Of a DNA stretch of 18,690 nucleotides, positions 1-7,803 are shown one piece after another. How positions within the stretch are numbered: the stretch's first letter is position 1; each line of letters starts with the position of its first letter. The notes under the pieces are model-generated. The model did no database searches. It saw only the letters and a program-made list of their open reading frames with translations, and was not told the DNA's origin. This DNA is from CAKZRD01 sp038886595 (GTDB taxonomy: Archaea > Nanobdellota > Nanobdellia > Pacearchaeales > GW2011-AR1), in contig JAWALV010000007.1 of the NCBI GenBank assembly GCA_038886595.1, positions 1 through 18,690 of the forward strand, written 5' to 3'. The position numbers and the translations under genes are program-made.

Positions 1-4
1 GAAA

Positions 5-775
5 ATGAAGAAAAAAAAGGGGCAGCTTACTATTTTTATAATTATCGGCGTTATTTTTGTTTTTTTAATTTTCTTTCTTTTTTATTATTTAAGGCCAGAG
101 TTTATTGAACCAGTAACTTCCATATTAGGATTAAAAAAGAAAAATTTTGAAGATTGTTTAGATCAATCTATCTCAAAGAAAATTCAAGAGCTTTCTTTAA
201 AAGCAGGTTTTGTCAATCCCCAATTTAAGCATAGTTATAAGGGTGAAAATTATACTTTTTTGTGTTATACAAAGGAGTATCTTAAAAATTGTGTCGTTCA
301 AGAACCTTTTTTAAAAGATAGATTCGAGGATTCTTTAAAAGAAATTTTAAAAGGAGATTTAGAGACATGTTATAGTCGTTCGATTAAAGAGTTGGAAAGA
401 AGAGGTCTTGATATAGAAAGTGGAGAAATAGTTTTTAATGTTTCAATAGAACCAAAAGAAATAATCATAAGAATAAGTGCTCCAACAAAAATTTATTCTG
501 AAGATATTTCTTCTTCTTTCAAAGATTTGAAATATTCTTATAAAACAAATCTTTACCAAGTTTTAATGATAGTCACATCTTTAATTCAGTTTGAAACATA
601 TTATGGGGATAGTGAACAAATGCAACATATGTTTTATTATCCCAACATAAAAATTTTAAAGACAAGATTAGATGATGATATTAAAGTTTATTCAGTTATA
701 GAGAAAAATGAAGGAATTAAATTTAATTTTGCTGTGAGAAGTTTAACTTTTCCTCCAGGAGGTGTTAATCCATGA
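5..775 (+). CDS. Pilin-like membrane-anchored surface protein (256 aa)
   Basis: The first residues (MKKKKGQLTIFIIIG) are a short basic head, a Gly-Gln junction and one long hydrophobic helix (about residues 8-29). This is the form of class III / type IV prepilin-like signals, where cleavage would fall after the Gly. The rest is a mixed extracytoplasmic domain with six scattered cysteines and a closing FAVRS...FPPGG stretch. I recall this N- and C-terminal pattern in surface proteins of Woesearchaeota/Pacearchaeota, but I cannot name a family. The start lies 4 bases into the window, so its promoter cannot be seen. Its stop overlaps the next start as ATGA, making it the first visible gene of a five-gene coupled operon. 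The likely role is a minor pilin or anchor in a cell-surface assembly, which is inference. Confidence 0.8.
   Translation: MKKKKGQLTIFIIIGVIFVFLIFFLFYYLRPEFIEPVTSILGLKKKNFEDCLDQSISKKIQELSLKAGFVNPQFKHSYKGENYTFLCYTKEYLKNCVVQEPFLKDRFEDSLKEILKGDLETCYSRSIKELERRGLDIESGEIVFNVSIEPKEIIIRISAPTKIYSEDISSSFKDLKYSYKTNLYQVLMIVTSLIQFETYYGDSEQMQHMFYYPNIKILKTRLDDDIKVYSVIEKNEGIKFNFAVRSLTFPPGGVNP
757..764 (+). promoter_or_regulatory. Shine-Dalgarno site of the Cys-rich protein gene
   Basis: AGGAGGTG ends 7 nt before the ATG at 772. It is a near-perfect anti-SD match and fixes this start, which overlaps the upstream stop (ATGA). It contrasts with the leaderless unit-leading genes elsewhere in the window. Confidence 0.75.
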
Positions 776-3042
776 AAAGGATATTAGTTTTTTTATTGTT
801 GCTAATTTTCGTAACAAGTTTTTCTAATGCTAGTGTAGTTTCTACCCCTTCTTTTTGCTGTGAAAAAACAAAATCAGGCGGCATATGTTTGAACTCTCAA
901 GAAACAGACTGCGATCCGAATTTTAAAAAAGCACCAACATCATGTGAACAAACATCTTTCTGTAAATTAGGAACTTGTTATGATTCAAAAGAAGGAATTT
1001 GCATGGAAAATGTTCCGATAAAAGTTTGTGAAGAGAGAAAAGGGGTTTGGAGCGAAAAAAAACCTTCCGAAATATCTGCTTGTCGTTTAGGTTGTTGTAT
1101 AATATCTGATCAAGCAGCTTTGGTAACTTTAAACAGGTGTAAAAAATTATCTAGTTATTTTGGAATTAAAATGGATTTTAAGGCCAGCGTAACAAGTGAA
1201 TCTGAATGTATTTTTCTAGCCAATAGTCAAGATATGGGGGCTTGTGTAACTTATACAGGAACTGGAGTTAATGAATGTAAATTCACAACAAGAAAAGAAT
1301 GTGGTGCCAGAGACGGAGTTTTATATTTTAATGTAAATAAATCTGTTTTTGAGGAAAAAGGGAAATTATTTTATAAAGATATGCTCTGTTCTGCTGAAGA
1401 ATTAAGTACAGAGTGTGCGAGACAAGCACAAGTTGGTTGTTATAAAGGAAAAGTTTATTGGTTTGATTCTTGTGGAAATAGAGAAAATGTTTATTCTTCC
1501 GACAAAGATAAATCTTGGAATAGGGGAAGAGTTGCAGATTCTGATCAAATATGTTCTAGGACAGGAGATAGTAAAGATTGCGGAAATTGCGATTATTTTT
1601 TAGGAAGTATTTGTGCATCCAAAGAAGGTTCAAAAAAAGAATTTGGGAGAGAAGGAGATTTCTTTTGTAAAAAAACAACCTGTAAAGATATGAGCGGGAA
1701 GACAAGACTAAATGGGGAAAGTTGGTGTGTTTATGATGTTGAGCCTGGAAGAGGTATAGAAAGAGCTGGTTCAAGACATTTCAGACAGATTTGTATTGAT
1801 GGAGAGGTTATTACAGACCCATGCGCTGATTTTAGAAATCAGATATGTATACACTCAGGTATTCAAACTTCTCAAGGAGAGTTTTCAACTGCTGCATGCC
1901 GTGTTAACAGATGGCAAGATTGTATTGCTCAATGGAGGAAAAGAGATTGCGAGAATGTTGATATTAGGGATTGTATTTGGATAGACGATGTTGAAGGTCT
2001 TAATTGGAATACTCCTCAACAAACATCTTTTTTTAATCCCTCTTCCCAACAATTCCAAAACCCTACAAATACTTTATCTAACACAGAAAGAGCAATACAA
2101 GGAGCAAATACGATGGTTCAATTTGCAAACTTAATGACAGGAAAAGTTATTGAACCAATAATTTCTGGTGGTGTTGGAATATGGGAGCAAGATTATAATA
2201 TTTTAAATAAAGTTACAAAGTTTAATAAAAGTGAAGCTGATGAAGGAGGTTTATGTGTTCCTCTTATTCCACCAGGAAATAGATTTTGGTTAGGAGAAGG
2301 AAACTGTAATTTGGTCAGTGCTCTTTGTAAAGTTAAAATAGTGATAGAGGAAAAATATGATGGAGCATTTGCTGGTTTGGATGCAGAGAAGACTTATGAA
2401 TTTAAAATGGTTAATCCTTATAATGAAAGTAAGGAAAGCGAATGTTTAGAATGGGAGGGTGGAAAAGCTCCTTCAGGCAAATCTAAAAAATATTCTCTTG
2501 TTCCAAAAAAAGAGTGGGCCGTAAAAGTAAATTCTATTTGTACTTCTTTAGGTGATTGTGGGGCAAATTTCAATATTGCTGGAAAATATACTGATGACGG
2601 TTATTCTTGGAGATATAAAAATTCTTCATTTAGTTTATTAGGAAATGTTAAACAAAGCCATCAAATAATAAGTACAGGTTTTTTTGTAAAAGAAAATCAA
2701 AATTATATTTTAATAAATGGTGAAATAAAAGTAAGAAAAGGAAATTTTGTTTTATTGAAAAATAAAGATAAATATTCTTTGAAGCAGATTGAAGAGGTAA
2801 ATATAGGAGATGTTCTTATTGCTAGCGACGGAGAAGAAATTAAAGTTGAAAAATTAATTTTTCCTCAAGAGAATAAACAAGAAGAAGTAATAAAGGAAGA
2901 AAAAAATTTCAATCAAAAATTATGGGAAAGGTTAATTGGAAAAGAAATTCCTAAAAAAGTTGTTTCTGGGGGAAGTTCTAATGAAGGTCTTTCTTTAGGG
3001 CAATACGGTACTGGAATTAAAATTTTAGTTGAGGAGAAATGA
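772..3042 (+). CDS. Very cysteine-rich secreted protein (756 aa)
   Basis: An N-terminal Sec-type signal peptide (KR, then a Leu/Val-rich core to about residue 18, with likely cleavage after ASN-A) precedes an exported chain with about 40 cysteines, mostly in residues 29-400. This suggests a heavily disulfide-bonded or metal-binding ectodomain. A second block (about 495-625) holds the phrases CVPLIPPG...FW and CTSLGDCGANFN...TDDGYSW, which I recall from large secreted proteins of Woesearchaeota/Pacearchaeota; no enzyme motif is evident. Residues 644-697 look like half of a degenerate Hint fold. The tail is Glu/Lys- then Gly/Ser-rich. The gene is coupled on both sides by ATGA overlaps, so it is probably made together with its neighbours as a surface complex component. 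Function is unknown. Confidence 0.8.
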   Translation: MKRILVFLLLLIFVTSFSNASVVSTPSFCCEKTKSGGICLNSQETDCDPNFKKAPTSCEQTSFCKLGTCYDSKEGICMENVPIKVCEERKGVWSEKKPSEISACRLGCCIISDQAALVTLNRCKKLSSYFGIKMDFKASVTSESECIFLANSQDMGACVTYTGTGVNECKFTTRKECGARDGVLYFNVNKSVFEEKGKLFYKDMLCSAEELSTECARQAQVGCYKGKVYWFDSCGNRENVYSSDKDKSWNRGRVADSDQICSRTGDSKDCGNCDYFLGSICASKEGSKKEFGREGDFFCKKTTCKDMSGKTRLNGESWCVYDVEPGRGIERAGSRHFRQICIDGEVITDPCADFRNQICIHSGIQTSQGEFSTAACRVNRWQDCIAQWRKRDCENVDIRDCIWIDDVEGLNWNTPQQTSFFNPSSQQFQNPTNTLSNTERAIQGANTMVQFANLMTGKVIEPIISGGVGIWEQDYNILNKVTKFNKSEADEGGLCVPLIPPGNRFWLGEGNCNLVSALCKVKIVIEEKYDGAFAGLDAEKTYEFKMVNPYNESKESECLEWEGGKAPSGKSKKYSLVPKKEWAVKVNSICTSLGDCGANFNIAGKYTDDGYSWRYKNSSFSLLGNVKQSHQIISTGFFVKENQNYILINGEIKVRKGNFVLLKNKDKYSLKQIEEVNIGDVLIASDGEEIKVEKLIFPQENKQEEVIKEEKNFNQKLWERLIGKEIPKKVVSGGSSNEGLSLGQYGTGIKILVEEK
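2701..2862 (+). other. Degenerate Hint-like segment inside the Cys-rich protein
   Basis: Residues 644-697 of the 756-aa protein contain NFVLLKN...LKQIEEVNIGDVL then a DG-EEIKVEKL stretch. By eye this aligns with the second half of the Hint domain two genes downstream (HEVLLNG...VGDYFF, then DGKKVFIEKI). The TxxH motif and the terminal His-Asn are absent, so it cannot self-process. The resemblance is short and may be convergent. Confidence 0.3.
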
Positions 3043-3413
3043 AAGTTGATTTAAAGAAAATTGTGGAGAAAATTTCAAAAAATAAAAAAGTTTTTGCAGT
3101 TTATTTGTTTGGAAGTCACGCTAAGAGAAGAATATCTCCTCTTTCAGATATTGATATTTGCATAATTGGAAATTTAAATAATTCTGAAAAAATGAAAATT
3201 TTATCTTTATTTTCAGAAAATTATGATGTTTCTTTTTTTGAAGATTTGCCTATTTGGATTCAAATTAGGGTTTTTAGAGAAGGAAAACAACTCTTTGTTA
3301 GAGATTTTAAAAAAATTTATCCTATTGTTTTTGAAAAGATTAAAGAATATGAGGACTTTAAACCTTTATTATTAAATAGAATTTTTAGGAGGTTCGGTAA
3401 ATGTACGAATTAG
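3039..3413 (+). CDS. MNT-type minimal nucleotidyltransferase (MntA-like, 124 aa)
   Basis: This is a small cytosolic protein with the polymerase-beta-like nucleotidyltransferase signature: LFGSHA at residues 23-28, SDID at 36-39 giving the catalytic Asp pair D37/D39, and a probable third carboxylate D63 in NYDVSF. The following LPIWIQIRVFREG stretch matches the usual MntA continuation. In MntA/HepT toxin-antitoxin pairs such proteins AMPylate a HEPN toxin, but no HEPN partner (R-x4-6-H in a helical protein) lies beside it. Instead it overlaps the preceding gene by ATGA and the next nucleotidyltransferase gene by 13 nt, inside an operon for exported proteins. All active-site residues look intact. 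The substrate is unknown. Confidence 0.85.
   Translation: MKVDLKKIVEKISKNKKVFAVYLFGSHAKRRISPLSDIDICIIGNLNNSEKMKILSLFSENYDVSFFEDLPIWIQIRVFREGKQLFVRDFKKIYPIVFEKIKEYEDFKPLLLNRIFRRFGKCTN
3387..3393 (+). promoter_or_regulatory. Shine-Dalgarno site of the second nucleotidyltransferase gene
   Basis: AGGAGGT ends 7 nt before the ATG at 3401, within the 3' end of the upstream gene. It supports 3401 as the start rather than the internal ATG at 3419, and indicates separate re-initiation within the operon. Confidence 0.75.
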
Positions 3414-3736
3414 AAAGAATGGAAATAATATCATGGGTAAAAAAACAGCTTAAAGAGTTTGCTGAAAAATTGAAAGAAAATCTTAGAGTAGAAAAGATAA
3501 TTTTATTCGGAAGACGTGCAGAAGGAAATTTTGATAGAAATAGCGATTTTGATTTTATTATTGTTTCAGGTTCTTTCAAAGGAATGAATTATTTTGAAAG
3601 AGTAAAGAAAGTTTATGATTTTTGGGATTTGGATTATCCAGCGGATTTTATTTGCTACACAAAAGAAGAATTTAATAAACTAAAAAAAGGAATAACTTTA
3701 GTGTCAATAGCATTAAAAAGAGGTATTGAAATATGA
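3401..3736 (+). CDS. Second MNT-type nucleotidyltransferase, altered GS motif (111 aa)
   Basis: This protein has the NTP_transf_2-like core: KIILFG ending at G37, then RRAEG, NSDFDFIIV with Asp pair D49/D51, and a probable third Asp D82 (ADFICY). The normally conserved Ser of the Gly-Ser dipeptide, which contacts the nucleotide triphosphate in this fold, is Arg (G37-R38). The enzyme may therefore be altered or non-catalytic even though the metal-binding acids remain. A strong SD precedes it, it overlaps the first nucleotidyltransferase by 13 nt, and its stop overlaps the next start (ATGA). The two proteins differ clearly, so they are not a recent duplication. They may act as a pair, one active and one regulatory, which is inference. 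Confidence 0.8.
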   Translation: MYELERMEIISWVKKQLKEFAEKLKENLRVEKIILFGRRAEGNFDRNSDFDFIIVSGSFKGMNYFERVKKVYDFWDLDYPADFICYTKEEFNKLKKGITLVSIALKRGIEI

Positions 3737-6273
3737 TAAACAAAAAAGCCCTCGCATCTTCGCAGGTTTTCCTATTAGTTTTTTCAATAGTTGCTTTTGC
3801 TTACATGATTGGAGTGGCAGAAGGAAAAGAAGAAAATAAAAACAAAATAATTTCAACTCAAAAAGGTATCACTTCAAAAAACTTCATCACACTCGCGAAC
3901 CTTCAAACAAAGTCCATCTCTGAAATAAAGCCAGGCGACGAGGTTCTTAGTTATGATTTTGAAAAGCGCGCGCTAACAAAAGAAGTCGTTAGAGATGTTA
4001 TTGTTTCAAAAAAATATTCTTATTTGAGAATAAATGAAAAGCTTGAAATCACTCCTAATCACGAGGTCTTGCTTAATGGAAAATGGCAGCCACTCGGCAA
4101 CGCAAAAGTCGGCGATTATTTCTTCGGAATTGATGGAAAAAAAGTTTTCATTGAAAAAATTGAGCTTGTTGAAAAGCTAGAAGGAATCGAGGTTTATGAT
4201 TTGGACTTGGGCGGCAAGTGGTATTTCGCCGAGGGAGTTTTAGTGCATAATATTGACCAAGGGCCATCACCAATATCGACTGCGACACAGGGAAGAACAG
4301 ACTTAAAAATTAATGGTTCAGATTGGGGAAGTCCTCAGCAAGAAAGTAGACCTTCTCTTCCACCAGGTGACTACGAAGCCAAAAAAATTCCATTGATTGG
4401 TTGGGGAATAGAGCAAGGAACTTTGGGCGGATTCGCTTGGGCCGGATATCATTTAGTTGAAGGTGCTGTTTGGGGCGTTACTATTTCTCAAATAGTTGTT
4501 CCTCTTTTTGGAGGACTTTTTGGTTTTAAGGATAAAGAAGAGGTAGAGGCTTTACAGCAGGCTGTTTTGACAGGCATGTTGACTATGGGTGCTCTTAAAG
4601 GAATTATGAATGCTAAATGGTTTAGTGCAAAACAATCGCCTGCCCAGATTTTAGGAGACAAAATACCTGGCGATGCTAATTTTTGGGGGAAAGCCTTTCC
4701 AGTTATGGGCGCAGCATTGGTTGCTTGGTTAGTTTATACAAAAGAATATAAAAAGATAAAGGTTTTTGAAGAACAAGTTGAGTTTAAATGTCTTCCTTGG
4801 CAGGCACCAAGAGGTGGAGATGATTGTGAATTGTGCAATTCAAAAGATATTCCTTGTTCAGAATATCGTTGCAAATCTTTAGGGCAAACTTGTGAATTAG
4901 TTAATAAAGGAACAGGTAAGGAGATGTGTGTTGATACAAACATAAGAGATACAAATCCTCCTATAATTTCTCCTTGGGAGGAAAAGATATCTAGAGGTTA
5001 TAAATATAATGATGTTAGGCTATCTCCCCCGGGCCCAGGTTTTAAAATTATTAGAACAGAAGGTTTAAATCCTTGCATAGAGGCCTTTACCCCAATAGAA
5101 TTCGGAATAAAAACAAACGAGCCTTCTCAATGTAAAATAGACATAGAAAAGAGAAATTCATTTGAAGAAATGCTCTCTTTTATTGGAGATGATAATACTT
5201 ATAGATATAATTTTACACAAATTATTCATGTTCCAAGAGCTAAGGATTTTGCTAATTCTTCTATTAATTTAGAAATGGGAAATGAGATGACTTTATTTGT
5301 TATGTGTAGAGATGCAAGAGGAAATGTAAATCAAGCACCTTATGCTATTAGATTCTGCGTTGATGACGCTCCAGATAGAACTCCTCCGCAAATAAAAGCG
5401 GTTTCAATAGAAAGCGGTAGTTGTGTTGCAGCAAATCAAAATTCTTCTAGTGTAGAGTTTTATACAAATGAACCAGCGGAATGTAGATGGGATTTTACAG
5501 ATAAATCTTTTGAGTTATTATCATATAATATGTCTTGTAGTGAAGATGTTTTTGAGATAAATTCTTTATTATTGTATACTTGCAGAGCAAATCTTACTGG
5601 AATAAAAAGAGAAGGATCAGATTATTTTATTAGATGTAAAGATCGTTCTTCTCCTGATTCAAATGTAATGCAACAATCTTTTAGATATAGTTTAAGAGGT
5701 TCTAATCCTCTAAAAATTAAATCTGTTTATCCAGATAATACTACTCTTTACGGAGGAGTTTCTCCTATGCCTGTAGAGTTAAAAGTAGAAACTCTTTTTG
5801 GTTGTGACGATAACAAAGCAGTTTGCTTTTATTCCCCAACAGGAAATAAAAATAGTTTTGTTGCCTTTTTCAACACAAATAAAGCCGATGGAATAAGTAC
5901 TCAAAGATTAGATTTGTTTAAAGGAAAACATAAATTTTATATTAGATGTGTAGATGCTGGCGGAAATCTTGCAGAAACACAAACAGAATTTGAGTTAGAT
6001 ATTGATACTTCTTCACCAACAATAGCAAGAGTTTATTATCAAGATGATTATTTAAAAATTTTCACTTTTAGAGAGACAGATTGTGTTTATTCAACAGAAA
6101 GTTGTGATTATCTTTTCCAAGAAGGAATAAACATACCTCTTTCAAAATCGCAAACACATTTTGTTGCCTTCGATACAGAAAAAACATACTATATTAAATG
6201 TAGAGATGAGTTTAGAAATGAACCAGTTGATTGTTCTTTGATAGTAAGACCTAAAAAAAGCTTCTTACCTTAA
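3733..6273 (+). CDS. Anchored surface protein with Hint domain and Ig-like repeats (846 aa)
   Basis: In order: a pilin-like head and hydrophobic helix (about residues 8-28); an intein-like Hint domain (about 50-173) with the GDEVLSYD phrase, a TPNH motif at 107-110 and a terminal VHN at 171-173; hydrophobic segments near 230-264, 274-292 and 318-336; a Cys-rich patch (353-399, with CELC); then about four Ig-like repeats to the end, each pairing an NEP...C type strand with a closing R/K-C-x-D strand (CRDARGN, CKDRSS, CVDAGGN, CRDEFRN). The gene is coupled to the upstream nucleotidyltransferase by an ATGA overlap, with AGAGGT 7 nt before the start. It is likely a large exported adhesin or scaffold, possibly cleaved at the Hint end from its anchor. 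Product class is fairly sure; function is inferred. Confidence 0.82.
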   Translation: MINKKALASSQVFLLVFSIVAFAYMIGVAEGKEENKNKIISTQKGITSKNFITLANLQTKSISEIKPGDEVLSYDFEKRALTKEVVRDVIVSKKYSYLRINEKLEITPNHEVLLNGKWQPLGNAKVGDYFFGIDGKKVFIEKIELVEKLEGIEVYDLDLGGKWYFAEGVLVHNIDQGPSPISTATQGRTDLKINGSDWGSPQQESRPSLPPGDYEAKKIPLIGWGIEQGTLGGFAWAGYHLVEGAVWGVTISQIVVPLFGGLFGFKDKEEVEALQQAVLTGMLTMGALKGIMNAKWFSAKQSPAQILGDKIPGDANFWGKAFPVMGAALVAWLVYTKEYKKIKVFEEQVEFKCLPWQAPRGGDDCELCNSKDIPCSEYRCKSLGQTCELVNKGTGKEMCVDTNIRDTNPPIISPWEEKISRGYKYNDVRLSPPGPGFKIIRTEGLNPCIEAFTPIEFGIKTNEPSQCKIDIEKRNSFEEMLSFIGDDNTYRYNFTQIIHVPRAKDFANSSINLEMGNEMTLFVMCRDARGNVNQAPYAIRFCVDDAPDRTPPQIKAVSIESGSCVAANQNSSSVEFYTNEPAECRWDFTDKSFELLSYNMSCSEDVFEINSLLLYTCRANLTGIKREGSDYFIRCKDRSSPDSNVMQQSFRYSLRGSNPLKIKSVYPDNTTLYGGVSPMPVELKVETLFGCDDNKAVCFYSPTGNKNSFVAFFNTNKADGISTQRLDLFKGKHKFYIRCVDAGGNLAETQTEFELDIDTSSPTIARVYYQDDYLKIFTFRETDCVYSTESCDYLFQEGINIPLSKSQTHFVAFDTEKTYYIKCRDEFRNEPVDCSLIVRPKKSFLP
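3880..4251 (+). other. Hint (intein/BIL-like) domain region
   Basis: This segment encodes a Hint fold of about 124 residues: ISEIKPGDEVLSYD, then ITPNH (block-B TxxH), a second GD (KVGDYF) with a following DG, and a VHN C-terminus. There is no cysteine anywhere in or near the domain, and the residue after the terminal Asn is Ile. Standard protein splicing is therefore unlikely, but Asn cyclisation with cleavage after N173 remains conceivable, as in bacterial intein-like domains. Its DNA uses more GC-ending codons (CTC, GCG, GGC, GAC, GAG) than the flanking parts of the gene, suggesting separate origin. Confidence 0.78.
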
Positions 6274-6286
6274 AATATATAAAAAA

Positions 6287-6296
6287 TTTTTTAAAT
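6287..6296 (+). promoter_or_regulatory. TATA-like box for the 167-aa pilin-like gene
   Basis: TTTTTTAAAT lies 21-30 nt before the ATG at 6317 with a pyrimidine-rich stretch between, consistent with a leaderless archaeal promoter. Confidence 0.5.
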
Positions 6297-6316
6297 ACTC
6301 TTTTCTTATTTTTCAT

Positions 6317-6820
6317 ATGATGCTGAATTTTAATAAAAAAGCACAAGAAGGTCCTCTTGGTATGTCTTTTGGTGTTATCTTTGCTATTTTTTTAATAGTT
6401 ACTTTTATAGTAGCAGCTTTTTTTGGTATAAGACAATTTCTAAACGTTAGTAAGTGTACTCAAATAGGAAATTTTTATGATTCTTTACAAAAAAGAGTTG
6501 ATAAAGTATTTTATAGCGGTTCCTCTGAAAACGTAGAGTTCAAAATAAATCTTCCTTCAGAAATAAAAAAAGTTTGTTTTGCCAATTTATCTAATACTAT
6601 AACTAACAATGAAGATTATGAAAAATTAATGAATTTTGAATTTGAAGATGCTAATGTTTTTTTATTGCCTGTAGAATTTAGTTGTGGAATGCCGTATAAA
6701 AAGATAAATAGAATAAAAATAGATGAAATTATTAACAAAGAAAACCCTTACTGCGTAGATACAGAAGGGAGATTGATTTTATCTAAAAAAATTTATGACA
6801 AGTTTGTTTTAATAGAATGA
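6317..6820 (+). CDS. Single-pass pilin-like membrane protein (167 aa)
   Basis: A short head (NKKAQEGPLGMSFG) leads into one hydrophobic helix (about residues 16-38) and then a small exported domain with five cysteines and one predicted glycosylation-type Asn (NLSN). I recall the KKAQEGPLGMSFG head from surface genes of Woesearchaeota/Pacearchaeota; no enzymatic motif is present. A second ATG follows immediately at 6320 and could equally be the start. It sits 43 bases after the Hint-bearing protein with its own TATA-like box, and is followed by two similar single-pass proteins. A minor pilin or structural part of the same assembly is the likeliest role. Confidence 0.75.
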   Translation: MMLNFNKKAQEGPLGMSFGVIFAIFLIVTFIVAAFFGIRQFLNVSKCTQIGNFYDSLQKRVDKVFYSGSSENVEFKINLPSEIKKVCFANLSNTITNNEDYEKLMNFEFEDANVFLLPVEFSCGMPYKKINRIKIDEIINKENPYCVDTEGRLILSKKIYDKFVLIE

Positions 6821-6830
6821 TTTAAATATA
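6821..6830 (+). promoter_or_regulatory. TATA-like box for the 317-aa gene
   Basis: TTTAAATATA begins directly after the preceding stop codon and lies 20-29 nt before the ATG at 6850, with a T/C-rich stretch between them. Confidence 0.5.
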
Positions 6831-6849
6831 TATTTACTTTTTTCTTTTT

Positions 6850-7803
6850 ATGATAAAAAGAGGAGATTTTAATTTTGTTTGGATTTTTGCAGTTCTTGCT
6901 GGAACAACTATTTTAATTTTAATGATTTATGCAGCAGTTAGAACAGGTACTTCTGTGATTTATTTTCAAGATACTGATTTAACTAAACAAGTTGTAAGTT
7001 ATTTAGATCCTTTTCAAGCAGGTTTTTCATCTTCTTTAAAAGGAACAATTTCTTCTAAAAGAGAGATAATTTTTGATTCGTATTGTGATTCAACAAATTT
7101 CGGTTATCAAACTTTGAGAGCAAAGCAGGTTAGAAATTTAAATGAAGATTTCAACGTTTTGGGAGAAGAAATAAAAATAAAAAACAAATATGTTTATTTT
7201 TCAAAAGAACCATCAAAAAAATTTTATGTTTTTTCAGTTCCTATAGAATTCGCCTTTAAGATTTATGATGTTCTAATAATTGATTCAAGAGATTTTTGTT
7301 TTTTGGAAGGTTATGAAAAAATTCCTAATTTTAAGAATACGCTTTCAGTGATAAAGGAAAAAGCTCTTTTTGGTTATGAAAACTGTTCCGATAATTCTAT
7401 TAAGGTTTGCTTTGATTATGGCGATGATTGTGATATAAAGATTATCGGAGATTGTAATGAAAATTGGTGCGACAATGAATATGAAACTGGAAAAGTTCTT
7501 AAAGAAGATCAATCTTTTGATTATGTAGGTAACTTATTATATCCTGCAATTTTCGGAGAAAAAGAAATTTATGATTGTAACTTAAAAAGACTTCTTTTTA
7601 AAAACGGAATTTTATCTTTAATCTATAAAGAAAAAGCAGTTTTAATGTCTTCTAGAAATTGTCCTAATGATTTAGCAGAAGAGTTAGATCTTTTTTCACA
7701 ACTTTCTTTTAATCCAAATTCCGATTTGAAAGAATTGTATATTAAGGGTAAATTTATTAAAGAAATTGAGGGACAAAGAATTTGTAATTTATGGTCAAGA
7801 TAA
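6850..7803 (+). CDS. Single-pass pilin-like surface protein (317 aa)
   Basis: The head KRGDFNFVWIFAVLAG runs into a hydrophobic helix (about residues 9-28) and then an extracytoplasmic domain of nearly 290 residues with about a dozen cysteines, clustered at 178-210 (ENCSD, VCFDYGDDCD, GDCNENWCD). The acidic Cys cluster could form disulfides or bind a cation. I recall the FNFVWIFAxxAG head from DPANN surface proteins, but cannot name a described family. It has its own TATA-like box and its end overlaps the next gene by 13 nt, so the two are co-expressed. Likely a structural surface component. Confidence 0.78.
   Translation: MIKRGDFNFVWIFAVLAGTTILILMIYAAVRTGTSVIYFQDTDLTKQVVSYLDPFQAGFSSSLKGTISSKREIIFDSYCDSTNFGYQTLRAKQVRNLNEDFNVLGEEIKIKNKYVYFSKEPSKKFYVFSVPIEFAFKIYDVLIIDSRDFCFLEGYEKIPNFKNTLSVIKEKALFGYENCSDNSIKVCFDYGDDCDIKIIGDCNENWCDNEYETGKVLKEDQSFDYVGNLLYPAIFGEKEIYDCNLKRLLFKNGILSLIYKEKAVLMSSRNCPNDLAEELDLFSQLSFNPNSDLKELYIKGKFIKEIEGQRICNLWSR

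Noticed and set aside
3880..4251. Active splicing intein
   Set aside because: There is no Cys at the start, no Cys/Ser/Thr after the terminal Asn and no homing endonuclease insert.
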